A stretch of DNA of 17,014 bases from Alistipes sp. (GTDB taxonomy: Bacteria; Bacteroidota; Bacteroidia; Bacteroidales; Rikenellaceae): contig JAFZDR010000049.1 in the NCBI GenBank assembly GCA_017561105.1, forward strand, positions 1 through 17,014, given 5' to 3'. Of this stretch, positions 5,778-14,900 are shown piece after piece (position 1 is the stretch's first letter; every line of letters begins with the position of its first letter). The position numbers and the translations under genes were made by a program. The notes under the pieces were generated by a model. It was not told the DNA's origin, searched no databases, and saw nothing but the letters and a program-made list of their open reading frames with translations.

Positions 5778-7130
5778 TTAAATGGTAAGTTTTGTAATCT
5801 TCAATATATTCTCGGTGTTGGTGCCTATGCGGAAACGCTCATCGGTACGACGACCAACAACCCACACAATATCCTCACCCGAAACGAGCACGAATTGGCG
5901 TTTACGCTCGATGAGCGGAACCTTCTGGTCGGTAAGGTAGTCGCCAACCTTCTTGCGACCCGCCATGCCGAACGGAATAAAGGTGTCGCCATCGCGCCAG
6001 CGACGCAGATGGAGCGGATATTGCAACTTCTCCTCGTCAATCAGTGCCACATCGCTCGGCGTATGGTACTCATTCACATTGTCGATATCGGTATGCTCGT
6101 AGTAGAGCACCGCATTTCCGCAGTAGGAGCGCATATCGTCGCGATCAACCTCAACCTCACAGTCGTCCTCCTCCTCGATAGGGGCAACCATGATATTACC
6201 TCTGTCGAGGTATGCCACATAGTCGCGCGAGTAGAATCGTCGGCCCGTAGTGCCGCGTTTCAATGCCTTATTTAACTCCTCAACGACATCGCCCTTGAAG
6301 CCGTAGGTCGAGTTCAACAACTCATAGATAACAAAGTCGCGCGGATACATCGTATCAATAGCCGACACCTCGATTGTATCGATGCCGTTATTGTTGTTTA
6401 CGGCAACTTCGCGGATGCGGTCGATAGCCACATCTATAAATCGCTGGGCGTCGTTCAGACGATAGAGATTACCACGCATAAGAGCGGTAAAACGATGATT
6501 TATCTCCTGGAACATCGGCAGCAATCCCAAACGAATTTTGTTGCGCAGATACTTTGTAGAGCGATTTGACGAATCCTCGCGATATGGAATGTGGTTGTGC
6601 ACCGCATACTCCAAGATATCCTTGCGAGTGGCATAGAGCAGAGGTCGCACCACTCGGCCATATTGGCGATTTATACCCGTCAGACCTCGCAAACCCGTAC
6701 CACGGAGCAGATTTATAAAGAATGTTTCGATAGAGTCGTTGGCATGATGAGCAACCGCAATTACGGCATAGCCCTCCTTCTGGCACAACTCGTTAAACCA
6801 TTCGTATCTCAATCGGCGAGCCGTCATCTCCATCGAATCGCCCGTACGAGCCATTTCGCCCTCGGTATCGAAGCGTTTGTTGTGGCAAACAATGCCCAAC
6901 TTCTCGCACTCCTGCAAAACCATTTCGGTATCCTCGTCGCTCTCCTTGCCTCGCAAGCCAAAGTTGCAGTGTGCAACCCCGATATTGTAGCCCAAGCGGA
7001 CAAATATAGAGAGCATAACCATAGAATCGACACCTCCCGAGACGGTAAGCAAAATCTTATCGTCGTGCGAGAAGAGTTCGTGTCTTTCTACATATTTTTC
7101 GAAAGCCTTTAGTAGCGCTTCAGTCTGCAT
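5778..7130 (-). CDS. tilS: tRNA(Ile)-lysidine synthase
   Basis: 450 residues. TilS uses ATP to join lysine to C34 of the CAU-anticodon tRNA-Ile, changing its decoding from AUG to AUA and its charging from Met to Ile. The PP-loop SGGVDS is at residues 31-36 (KILLTVSGGVDSMVML). The ATPase domain continues with VAHCNFGLRGKESDED, TARRLRYEWF, AHHANDSIETFFINLLRGTGLRGL and the tRNA-contact segment DSSNRSTKYLRNKIR. The C-terminal TilS domain is present (LHLRRWRDGDTFIPFGMAGRKKVGDYL and the end of the protein). The ATG at 7130 is 13 bases after the murB stop and holA follows after 7 bases: a tight operon of essential functions. Confidence 0.95.
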   Translation of the reverse strand: MQTEALLKAFEKYVERHELFSHDDKILLTVSGGVDSMVMLSIFVRLGYNIGVAHCNFGLRGKESDEDTEMVLQECEKLGIVCHNKRFDTEGEMARTGDSMEMTARRLRYEWFNELCQKEGYAVIAVAHHANDSIETFFINLLRGTGLRGLTGINRQYGRVVRPLLYATRKDILEYAVHNHIPYREDSSNRSTKYLRNKIRLGLLPMFQEINHRFTALMRGNLYRLNDAQRFIDVAIDRIREVAVNNNNGIDTIEVSAIDTMYPRDFVIYELLNSTYGFKGDVVEELNKALKRGTTGRRFYSRDYVAYLDRGNIMVAPIEEEDDCEVEVDRDDMRSYCGNAVLYYEHTDIDNVNEYHTPSDVALIDEEKLQYPLHLRRWRDGDTFIPFGMAGRKKVGDYLTDQKVPLIERKRQFVLVSGEDIVWVVGRRTDERFRIGTNTENILKITKLTI

Positions 7131-7143
7131 AAACTAACTCGGA

Positions 7144-8154
7144 TTATAAAACATTAACCTCAGGGGAGATCTCAATGCCAAACTTATTGCGGACTTGTGC
7201 CACGACCTTGTGAGCAAAGGCAATAACCTCGCCACCCGTAGCACCACCCAAATTGACAAGCACCAATGCCTGGCGTTCGTGAACGCCAACATTGCCCTCC
7301 TTGTAGCCCTTCATTCCTGCCTTGTCGATAAGCCAACCTGCGGCGAGTTTAATCTTGTCCTCTTCCTGTGCAGGGTACGACGGCATATCGGGATAGTCGG
7401 CACGAAGTCGCTCTGCAACCTCACTCTCCACAATCGGATTTTTGAAGAAGCTGCCCGCATTGCCCAAAACTGCCGTATCAGGCAACTTCGAGCGACGGAT
7501 TGAGCATATCGCATCGCGAATATTAGCCAGTGTAGCACCGCCGCGAGCCTCAACCTCGCGCACCACATCACCATAGCCAAGTCGAGGATTTGCCACCTTC
7601 GACAACTCTATTTCGATAGCGGTAATAACCACACGACCCTTCAACGAGTGCTTAAAGACGCTCTCGCGATAACCGAAGTTGCAATGCTCGGCTGCAAGGG
7701 TTACGAAGTTACCACCCTCGACAAAGTACATCTCGACATTGCGTATCACATCCTTGACTTCTACTCCGTAGGCTCCGATATTCTGTACCGGTGCAGCGCC
7801 CGCCTTACCCGGAATAAGCGACAAATTCTCGATACCCCACAACTCGCGTTCGACAGCCCATGCCACCAGATCGTCCCACTCGACACCCGCGCCCACCTTT
7901 ACGCGAACAGCGGTATCGCTCTCGCCAATCACGGCAATAGTTTTATCGCAAGGGGTAATAAGGAGCGGCTCAACATCCTGAGTAAAGAGCACATTATTTC
8001 CTCCGCTCAGCACATACCAGCTCTCCGAGCCATACTTTGCAAACAACTCGGGCAACTCCTCGGCACAATCGAACTCGACAAGGCGCTTTGCCACTTGTCG
8101 CACATGGAACGAGTTGCGCTCCGAGATATCTATATTTTCGTAGTAACGCATCAT
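7144..8154 (-). CDS. murB: UDP-N-acetylenolpyruvoylglucosamine reductase
   Basis: 336 residues, type I (E. coli-like) MurB. It is a FAD enzyme using NADPH to reduce UDP-GlcNAc-enolpyruvate to UDP-MurNAc, the second committed step of peptidoglycan precursor synthesis. FAD-binding segments are WYVLSGGNNVLF (46-57) and IENLSLIPGKAGAAPVQNIGAYGVE (108-132). The catalytic Tyr/Arg region is FGYRES (Y162, R163), the proton-donating Ser is S235 in NAGSFFKNP, and the C-terminal Glu is E332 in SPEVNVL; these match the E. coli triad in order and spacing. Start ATGs at 8154 and 8151 are both possible. It is the first gene of the operon with tilS, holA and the class IV aminotransferase-like gene, driven by a clear promoter at 8178-8209. 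Confidence 0.95.
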   Translation of the reverse strand: MMRYYENIDISERNSFHVRQVAKRLVEFDCAEELPELFAKYGSESWYVLSGGNNVLFTQDVEPLLITPCDKTIAVIGESDTAVRVKVGAGVEWDDLVAWAVERELWGIENLSLIPGKAGAAPVQNIGAYGVEVKDVIRNVEMYFVEGGNFVTLAAEHCNFGYRESVFKHSLKGRVVITAIEIELSKVANPRLGYGDVVREVEARGGATLANIRDAICSIRRSKLPDTAVLGNAGSFFKNPIVESEVAERLRADYPDMPSYPAQEEDKIKLAAGWLIDKAGMKGYKEGNVGVHERQALVLVNLGGATGGEVIAFAHKVVAQVRNKFGIEISPEVNVL

Positions 8155-8155
8155 T

Positions 8156-8170
8156 TTAGATAGTATCTAA
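8156..8170. promoter_or_regulatory. Perfect 15-bp palindrome in the murB leader
   Basis: ttagata-g-tatctaa is a 7-1-7 inverted repeat ending 2 bases before the murB start codon and lying within the predicted leader (about +4 to +18). It could be an operator for a dimeric repressor, or in RNA a small AU-rich hairpin covering most of the leader. Function is inferred from position only. Confidence 0.4.
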
Positions 8171-8177
8171 CCTTATG

Positions 8178-8209
8178 CAAAAATAGGCGAAATATGTGAG
8201 AAATGCAAA
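8178..8209 (-). promoter_or_regulatory. Promoter of the murB operon
   Basis: On the minus strand TTTG (8209-8206), a 20-base spacer, then TATTTTTG followed by C (8185-8178): a full match to the Bacteroidota -33/-7 consensus. The predicted start near 8174 leaves a 20-base leader before the ATG at 8154. Confidence 0.7.
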
Positions 8210-8292
8210 TTATATGGAGGCATAAATGACCATATTGAGATTCGATTTTTCAGATTTTAGGGGTTAGTTGTAACATAATAGCCAAAAATTAC

Positions 8293-8300
8293 TACCTTTG
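8293..8300 (+). promoter_or_regulatory. -7 promoter element immediately upstream of the dihydroorotate dehydrogenase homologue
   Basis: TACCTTTG followed by T fits TAnnTTTG(Y). A TTG at 8268-8270 lies 22 bases upstream, slightly more than the usual 19-20. Because the ATG is at 8308, the transcript would have only about 4-5 bases before the start codon. No alternative downstream start is available. Confidence 0.6.
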
Positions 8301-8307
8301 TGGCGAT

Positions 8308-9378
8308 ATGCGGAGAGTTTTACACATAATTTCCCGACTTTTTGGAGCTGAGCGTGCCCATTCACTCTCGGTTCTGCTACTGCGAATTGCCGACAAGATT
8401 CCTACTTGCAAGTGGTTCTTGCGCAAGTTCTACGCCGTAGAGGATAAGGCTTTGGAGCGCGAAGTATTCGGCTTGCGCTTTCCTAATCCGATAGGCATGG
8501 CTGCAGGCTACGATCGCAATGGCGAGATCTTCAGACCATTGTCGGCACTCGGATTTGGCTTCGTGGAGATAGGCACGGTAACTCCGCGCCCGCAGCAGGG
8601 CAACCCAAAGCCGCGCGTATTTGCCCTCCCCGAGGATTGCGCAATCCTCAATCGTATCGGCTTAGCTTCTAAGGGTTTAGAGGCCGTTCTCGAGAATGTA
8701 CGCAAGGAGCACAAGGGCATAATTCTCGGCTGCAACATCGGCAAAAACACCGTAACTCCGCCCGAGGAGGCTGCAATGGACTACCTGCGCGTATTCCGCA
8801 ACCTCTATCAGTACATCGACTACTTCGCCGTAAATGTGAGTTACAACACCACTCACAAACAGTATGTACCTCGTACCCGCGAGAGCATTATGAAGATCTT
8901 GGAGCCACTCTTCGACTTCCGCCGAGGACAAAATCAGTACCGCCCGATATTGCTCAAGATATCGCCCGATCTGACCAACGAGGAGATCGATCTGATGACC
9001 GATATTATGGTGGATACGCCACTCGACGGTATTATCGCAACAAACGCTACAACCCACCCTCAGGGATTGAAAACCTCGCAAGAGGTATTGCGCAAGGCGG
9101 GTAGCGGTGCAGTCAGCGGTTCACCTCTCACCGAGCGCTCTATCGAGGTTGTGCGTCGTGTCTACGAGCGATGCAACGGCACCTACCCTATCATCGGTGT
9201 CGGAGGTTTGATGACGGGCGAGGATGTAAAGCGAATGATGGAGGCGGGAGCAACTCTCGTACAGACCTATACAGGCTTCGTTTACAACGGATTAGGCTTT
9301 GCCGGCGACCTCTGCAAAAGCCTTATAACTCCCGAAGCGGCAGATGCCGAAAATAGTTCCGAAACGGAAAAAGAATAA
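8308..9378 (+). CDS. pyrD: Class 2 (quinone-dependent) dihydroorotate dehydrogenase homologue with altered active site
   Basis: 356 residues. The N-terminal amphipathic extension (MRRVLHIISRLFGAERAHSL) that anchors class 2 enzymes to the membrane is present, then an FMN TIM barrel: NPIGMAAGYDRNGE (60-73), GFVEIGTVTPRPQQGNPKPR (84-103), CNIGKNT (142-148), LLKISPDLT (215-223), SGSPLTERS (270-278), IIGVGGLMTGEDV (295-307) and YTGFVYNG (321-328). Class 2 enzymes oxidise dihydroorotate to orotate with quinone. Several positions that contact substrate in E. coli and human enzymes differ here: R70 for Lys in GFDKNGE, L119 for Phe in NRxGF, NVSYNT (176-181) one residue shorter than NVSSPNT, and A247 for Thr in TNTT. 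It may be the working PyrD of this lineage or a paralogue with another substrate. cinA follows after 3 bases. Confidence 0.72.
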   Translation: MRRVLHIISRLFGAERAHSLSVLLLRIADKIPTCKWFLRKFYAVEDKALEREVFGLRFPNPIGMAAGYDRNGEIFRPLSALGFGFVEIGTVTPRPQQGNPKPRVFALPEDCAILNRIGLASKGLEAVLENVRKEHKGIILGCNIGKNTVTPPEEAAMDYLRVFRNLYQYIDYFAVNVSYNTTHKQYVPRTRESIMKILEPLFDFRRGQNQYRPILLKISPDLTNEEIDLMTDIMVDTPLDGIIATNATTHPQGLKTSQEVLRKAGSGAVSGSPLTERSIEVVRRVYERCNGTYPIIGVGGLMTGEDVKRMMEAGATLVQTYTGFVYNGLGFAGDLCKSLITPEAADAENSSETEKE

Positions 9379-9381
9379 GCC

Positions 9382-10617
9382 ATGAAAGCTACAATAATAA
9401 CCATTGGTGACGAGATTCTCATCGGACAGATTCTCGACACCAACTCTCGTTATATATCGCGAGCTCTGAACACCCACGGAATAGTGGTTGCCGAGCGCAC
9501 ATCCATAGGCGACAACCGCCAACAGATTATCGATACGCTCGACCGTGCACTCGCGCAGAGTGAGGTCGTAATTATCACAGGCGGATTGGGCCCTACAAAA
9601 GATGATATTACAAAGCACACTCTCTGCGACTACTTCGGCTCTACACTCCGCTACGACAAGATTGAGGCGGAGCATATTCGCACCATGCTGGAGCGCCGAA
9701 ACATCGCCTTTAACGAGCTAAATCGCAGCCAGGCTATGGTACCTGAATGTTGCACCGTACTGCACAATGCTCACGGCACGGCTCCGGGTATGTGGTTCGA
9801 GCGCGAAGGCCGCGTTGTGGTATCACTTCCGGGCGTTCCGTTCGAGATGCAACACCTTATAGATGACGAGGTTATACCTCGACTCTGCAAACGTTTCGAG
9901 TTGCGAGAAATAGTACATCGCACGATGATAACATTCGGCATTGCCGAGTCGATTTTGGCCGAAAAAATAGCGTCGTGGGAGGATGCTCTGCCCGACCATA
10001 TTCACCTTGCCTATCTGCCCGCTCCGAATGTTGTAAGATTGCGCCTTTCGGCCTACGAAGTCGAGGGCAAAGAGGTGAGCCGCGAGATAGATATGCTCTT
10101 CGATAAGTTGCGCACAATAATACCCGACAACATTGCGGGATTTGAGGATGCCTCCGTCGAAGAGTTGGTGCATAACATCCTGATTAACAGAGGTCAGACA
10201 CTCGCCGTTGCCGAGAGTTGTACAGGTGGAACAATCGCGTCGAAATTTACCGCACAAGCGGGCGCTTCGGCCTATTTCCTCTGCGGTGTTGTGTCGTACA
10301 GCAACGAGTCAAAGTGCAATGTTCTGGGAGTGCCTATGAGCGACATCGAGCAGCACGGAGCTGTATCGGAAGAGGTAGCCAAGGCTATGGCTCAAGGAGC
10401 CAAGGTCATTTCAGGGTCGAATTTTGCCATTTCAACCACCGGCATAGCCGGCCCGACAGGCGGCAGCAAGGAGAAGCCGGTCGGCACAGTTTGGATCGGA
10501 GTTGCCACACCAGACAAATGTTTTGCCGTCCGAAAAGATTGTGGCACAGACCGTTCGCAAATCATTTCGCGAGCTTCGGCGTATGCCATCGCAATGCTCT
10601 ACGAGGAGCTGAAATAG
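9382..10617 (+). CDS. cinA: CinA family protein (nicotinamide-nucleotide amidohydrolase)
   Basis: 411 residues, the full two-domain form. The N-terminal MoaB/MogA-like domain (about 1-170) begins KATIITIGDEILIGQILDTN and carries TGGLGPTKDD (67-75), HGTAPGMW and SLPGVPFEM; in characterised homologues it hydrolyses ADP-ribose-type pyrophosphates. The C-terminal domain (about 255-411) has AESCTGG (277-283), VVSYSNESK and STTGIAGPTGGS (351-362), the PncC signature of enzymes that deamidate nicotinamide mononucleotide in NAD salvage. The old name, competence/damage-inducible protein, reflects operon position in other bacteria. It starts 3 bases after pyrD and is surely cotranscribed with it. A terminator-like hairpin follows at 10646. 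Confidence 0.93.
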   Translation: MKATIITIGDEILIGQILDTNSRYISRALNTHGIVVAERTSIGDNRQQIIDTLDRALAQSEVVIITGGLGPTKDDITKHTLCDYFGSTLRYDKIEAEHIRTMLERRNIAFNELNRSQAMVPECCTVLHNAHGTAPGMWFEREGRVVVSLPGVPFEMQHLIDDEVIPRLCKRFELREIVHRTMITFGIAESILAEKIASWEDALPDHIHLAYLPAPNVVRLRLSAYEVEGKEVSREIDMLFDKLRTIIPDNIAGFEDASVEELVHNILINRGQTLAVAESCTGGTIASKFTAQAGASAYFLCGVVSYSNESKCNVLGVPMSDIEQHGAVSEEVAKAMAQGAKVISGSNFAISTTGIAGPTGGSKEKPVGTVWIGVATPDKCFAVRKDCGTDRSQIISRASAYAIAMLYEELK

Positions 10618-10645
10618 CTGCAAGTTTTACAAAAAAATCAACTTT

Positions 10646-10678
10646 GAGGGTCAATGTTTACATTGTCCCTCTTTGTTT
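10646..10678 (+). terminator. Terminator after cinA, tail shared with the next promoter
   Basis: gagggtcaatg (10646-10656) pairs with cattgtccctc (10661-10671), 11 positions with one T-T mismatch and a 4-base loop, followed by TTTGTTT. The T-rich tail contains the TTTG that serves as the -33 box of the efflux operon. Confidence 0.65.
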
Positions 10679-10702
10679 CTACGCTAATTTTTCGTAAATT
10701 TG
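10672..10702 (+). promoter_or_regulatory. Promoter of the RND efflux operon
   Basis: TTTG (10672-10675), a 19-base spacer, then TAAATTTG followed by C (10695-10702): the best consensus match in the window. The predicted start near 10706 gives a leader of about 48 bases before the ATG at 10754. Confidence 0.75.
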
Positions 10703-10706
10703 CGCG

Positions 10707-10719
10707 GTTGTTAAACAAC
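10707..10719. promoter_or_regulatory. Palindrome at the transcription start of the efflux operon
   Basis: gttgtt-a-aacaac is a perfect 6-1-6 inverted repeat beginning 4 bases after the -7 box, at about +1 to +13, where repressors of efflux genes often bind. No regulator gene is adjacent, so the binding protein, if any, is unknown. Confidence 0.4.
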
Positions 10720-10753
10720 GAACATTCGAAATAATCACTAAACACAATAAAAT

Positions 10754-11878
10754 ATGATGAAAAAACTACTATTCAGCGTGGTGCTTTGCTCTGCAATGAT
10801 AGCTTTCACAGGCTGCAAAGAGGAGACTACTACAAAGAGAAGTGTTCGCGAGTACAATGCGATGATTCTTCACGTAACTTCGCGCAAGCTCAGTTCAACA
10901 TTCTCGGCTACAATCCGAGGTAAGCAGGATGTCGATATCCGTCCGAAGGTACAGGGCTACATCACCGACATCCGCGTAAAGGAGGGTTCGATTGTTCACA
11001 AGGACCAAACCCTCTTTGTTATCGACCAGGTTCCTTATCAGGCTGCACTCGCCACTGCCGAGGCTAATGTGGATGTAGCGAAGGCTCAGGTCGATGCTGC
11101 AGAGCTCTCTGCAAACAGTAAGGAGATGTTGTTCGAGGAGAAGATTATCTCGGACTTCGACCTCCGCATGGCTCGCACAAACTTGGCAAGTGCCAAGGCT
11201 CAGCTTGCTCAGGCTAAGGCAAACGAGCTCACTGCAAGCAACAACCTCTCGTACACTCTCGTTAAGAGTCCGGTAGATGGTGTTGTAGGTACCCTCCCAT
11301 TCCGTGTTGGTACTCTCGTGAGCCCTTCGGATGCTACACCAATGACTTCGGTATCGGATAACTCGGAGATGTATGTATACTTCTCGATGAGCGAGAGCCA
11401 GGTATTGTCACTCAAGCGTCTGCACGGCGAGTTGGAGAATGCATTGCAGGAGTTGCCAATGGTTGAGTTGCAGTTGAGCGATGGAACAATCTACTCGGAG
11501 AAGGGTCGCATCGAGGCTATCTCGGGTATCATCGATCCTACTACAGGTTCGGTAACCCTTCGCGCTAAGTTCCCTAACAAGAAGCGTTTGCTCATCTCGG
11601 GAGGTTCGGGTACAATCATCCTTCCTCACCGTCAGGATGGTTGTGTCGTTATTCCGCAGCATGCAACATTCGAAGTACAGGATAAGGTCTATGCATACAA
11701 GGTTGAGAACGGCGTGGCTAAGGCCCGCATCATCGGCGTATTCGAGATCAGCAACGGTAAAGAGTACATCGTAGAGTCGGGTCTTATCGAGGGTGACACT
11801 ATCGTCGTTGAGGGTATCGGCTTGTTGCGCGACGACACCCCTATCAAGATCAAGGAGTTCGTAGAGGCTAAGAAATAG
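10754..11878 (+). CDS. RND efflux periplasmic adaptor (membrane fusion protein), lipoprotein
   Basis: 374 residues. The signal peptide ends at lipobox Cys21 (IAFTGCKEE), so the protein is lipid-anchored in the inner membrane facing the periplasm, like AcrA and MexA. A split barrel-sandwich (lipoyl-like) domain is seen at VDIRPKVQGYITDIRVKEGSIVHKDQTLFVID (60-91) and again at TLVKSPVDGVVGTLPFRVGTLVS (168-190). Between them lies an alpha-hairpin rich in Ala, Gln and Glu (about 95-165) that contacts the outer-membrane channel. The beta-barrel (about 200-290) and membrane-proximal domain (about 295-374) follow. It is the first gene of the operon: the pump gene starts 33 bases after its stop and the channel overlaps the pump. 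ATGs at 10754 and 10757 are equivalent choices. Confidence 0.93.
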   Translation: MMKKLLFSVVLCSAMIAFTGCKEETTTKRSVREYNAMILHVTSRKLSSTFSATIRGKQDVDIRPKVQGYITDIRVKEGSIVHKDQTLFVIDQVPYQAALATAEANVDVAKAQVDAAELSANSKEMLFEEKIISDFDLRMARTNLASAKAQLAQAKANELTASNNLSYTLVKSPVDGVVGTLPFRVGTLVSPSDATPMTSVSDNSEMYVYFSMSESQVLSLKRLHGELENALQELPMVELQLSDGTIYSEKGRIEAISGIIDPTTGSVTLRAKFPNKKRLLISGGSGTIILPHRQDGCVVIPQHATFEVQDKVYAYKVENGVAKARIIGVFEISNGKEYIVESGLIEGDTIVVEGIGLLRDDTPIKIKEFVEAKK

Positions 11879-11911
11879 TAGGAGTAACTCAACTTGTAAG
11901 AGAATTTAGAG

Positions 11912-14900
11912 ATGAATATAAAAACCTTTATTGATCGTCCGATTCTTTCGTCCGTGATATCTATCGTGATTATCATCGGCGGACTTATCGGTTTGGCAGT
12001 GCTCCCTATTGAGCGATATCCAAACATCGCTCCGCCGACAATCACTGTGTCGGTATCGTATCCGGGAGCGAGCGCCGAGACTGTACAGAAGAGTACACTC
12101 GTGCCGCTTGAGGAGGCTATCAACGGTGTGGAGAACATGACCTATATGTCCTCTGCTGCAAATAACAACGGTGGTGGTTCGGTAACTATCTACTTCAAGC
12201 AGGGCATCAACCCCGATATGGCAGCTGTGAATGTGCAGAACTGCGTGCAGCGTGCTACTCGATCGCTCCCTTCGGAGGTTGTCGAGGCGGGTATCACTGT
12301 AAAGAAGCGTCAGACAAGTATCTTGGAGCGTGTGGCAGTGTACAGCCCTAACGGCTCATACGACCGTACCTTCATCGTGAACTATATCAAGATTAACCTC
12401 GTGCCTGCAATCTCGCGTATTCCGGGTGTAGGTGATATCGAGGTGCGTGGTTCGGACTACTCGATGCGTATCTGGCTTAAGCCCGATATCATGGCGCAGT
12501 ACAAGCTTATTCCAGCCGACATTTCGACCGTGCTCGGTGAGCAGAACATCGAGGCTGCAACAGGTTCGTTCGGTGAGAGCTCAGACCACACTTTCCAGTA
12601 TGCGATGCGTTATAAGGGCCGTTTGGAGAATATCAGCGAGTTCGAGGATATCGTAGTTCGTGCGCTCCCGAATGGTGAGGTATTGCGTTTGAAGGATGTT
12701 GCCGACATCGAGCTCGGAAACCAGTCGTACCAGTATCAGTGTGAGATCGACGGTATGAACGGAACTGAGTTTGCGATCTACCAGACTCCTGATTCGAATG
12801 CTACCGAGGTGATCAAGAAGATTGACAGCTTCCTCGAGCAGGCTCGTCAGGACTTCCCTGTAGATTTGGAGATGGTAATCTTGGAGAGTACCAACGACTT
12901 CCTCTTTGCATCTATTTACAATGTAATTCGTACACTCATCGAGGCAATCATCCTGGTAACTCTCGTGGTATTTATCTTCCTCCGCGACTTCCGTTCGACA
13001 ATGATTCCGCTGATCGCAACCATCGTTTCCATCATCGGAACATTCTTCTTCCTCTTCATCTTCGACTTCAGTATCAACCTCCTTACATTGTTTGCGTTGG
13101 TGCTCTCGATTGGTGTGGTTGTGGATGATGCGATTATCGTAGTAGAGGCAGTTCACTCGAAGTTGGATTTGGGTTACAAGTCGGTATATAAGGCGACCGT
13201 GGATGCTATGGATGGTATCACATCGGCGATTGTAACCTGTACCCTCGTATTTATGGCGGTGTTTATCCCAACATCGTTCATGGGTGGTACTTCGGGTATC
13301 TTCTATACCCAGTTCGGTATCACAATGGCTGTAGCGGTGGCTATCTCGGCATTGAACGCCTTGACACTCTCGCCTGCATTGTGTGCAATGTTGCTCAAAG
13401 CAAAGGATGAGCACGGCAACACTGTAAATATGTCGTTTGGCAAGCGTATGAGCCTTGCTCTCGACGCTTCGTTTGCGAGAATGACCAAGCACTATTTGCG
13501 CGGTGTAACATTCTTCCTCCGTCATCGTTGGCTTGGAGGTCTTTTGCTCGTTGCAGCGTGCGGATTGTTGGTTTACTTTATGAATACCACAAAGACAGGT
13601 CTTGTACCTCGTGAGGACCTCGGAACATTGCGTGTCGATATTTCGTCGCCTCCGGGAACTTCTCTTGCACAGACCAAGCAGGTACTCGACCGCTTCGACC
13701 ACGACATTATCCAGGGTATCGAGGAGAAGTTTGCATCGAGTAAGACTGCCGGATACTCAACAGCCGGTGGTGCAAGCTCTTCGCAGGGTAACTTCGTATT
13801 GCGTTTGAAGCACTGGGATGAGCGTCCGGGTAAGGAGCACAGCGTTATGGCTGTACAGAAGCGCATCAAAGAGTATAGCGAGGAGTACAACGAGGCTAAG
13901 ATCTTTACATCGACACCTGCGATGATTCCGGGCTTCGGTGCAGCGGGTGGTTTTAACCTCTATGTTCAGGATCGTAAGGGTGGTAAGATCGAGGAGTTGG
14001 CCGATGTAACATTTGCATTTATCGAGGCCTTGAAGCAGCGCCCTGAGATCAGTACCGCCTATACATCGTTTAACCCTAAGTTCCCGCAGTATCAGATTGA
14101 TGTTGATGCCGTAAAGTGTAAGCGTGCAGGTATCTCGACCAAGGAGGTCTTGAATGTCTTGAATGGTTACTACGGCGGTGTTATGTCAACCCGATTTAAC
14201 AAGTTTACCAAGCTCTATCAGGTGCGTATTCAGGCTCACCCTAAGTACCGTGCCGACAAGCAGACCTTGAATAATATCTTCGGTCGTATCGGCAACGAGA
14301 TGGCGCCTATCAGCCAGTTCGTAACACTCGAGAAGATCTATGCACCGGAGAACCTTGCACGATTCAACATGTTCCCTGCAATCAGTGTGAATGGTCGTTC
14401 GGAGGAGGGTTACTCTTCGGGTGATGCAATTAAGGCTGTGCAGGAGGTTGCACAGGAATACTTACCTGTAGGTTACGGCTACGACTTCTCGGGTATCGCT
14501 CGCGAGGAGGCTGAGAGTACAAACAACACAGTAATCATCTTCATAATCTGTATTGTTCTCATCTACCTCATCCTCTCGGCACTCTACGAGAGTTTCCTTG
14601 TGCCGCTCGCGGTCATCCTTTCGGTGCCATTCGGTTTGATGGGTTCGGTCCTCTTTGCTAAGATGATGAATGTCGAGAATAACATCTACTTGCAGACAGG
14701 TTTGATTATGCTCATCGGATTGTTGTCAAAGACTGCAATCCTTATCACCGAGTTTGCGGGTGAGAACCGTGCCAAGGGTATGAGCCTTGCTCGTGCGACA
14801 TATGTGGCAGCAAAGGAGCGTTTCCGTCCTATCCTTATGACCGTACTCACAATGGTTATCGGTATGATTCCGTTGATGTTCTCTACCGGTGTAGGTGCAA

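Noticed and set aside
6469..6786. Other frames overlapping tilS, murB, holA and cinA
   Set aside because: They are shadows of well-supported genes with no domain content or separate signals.
12581..13702. A 373-codon open frame antisense to the RND pump gene
   Set aside because: Composition is unusual (many Cys, His, Arg, Tyr), there is no promoter or recognisable domain, and it lies wholly inside a strongly conserved gene on the other strand.
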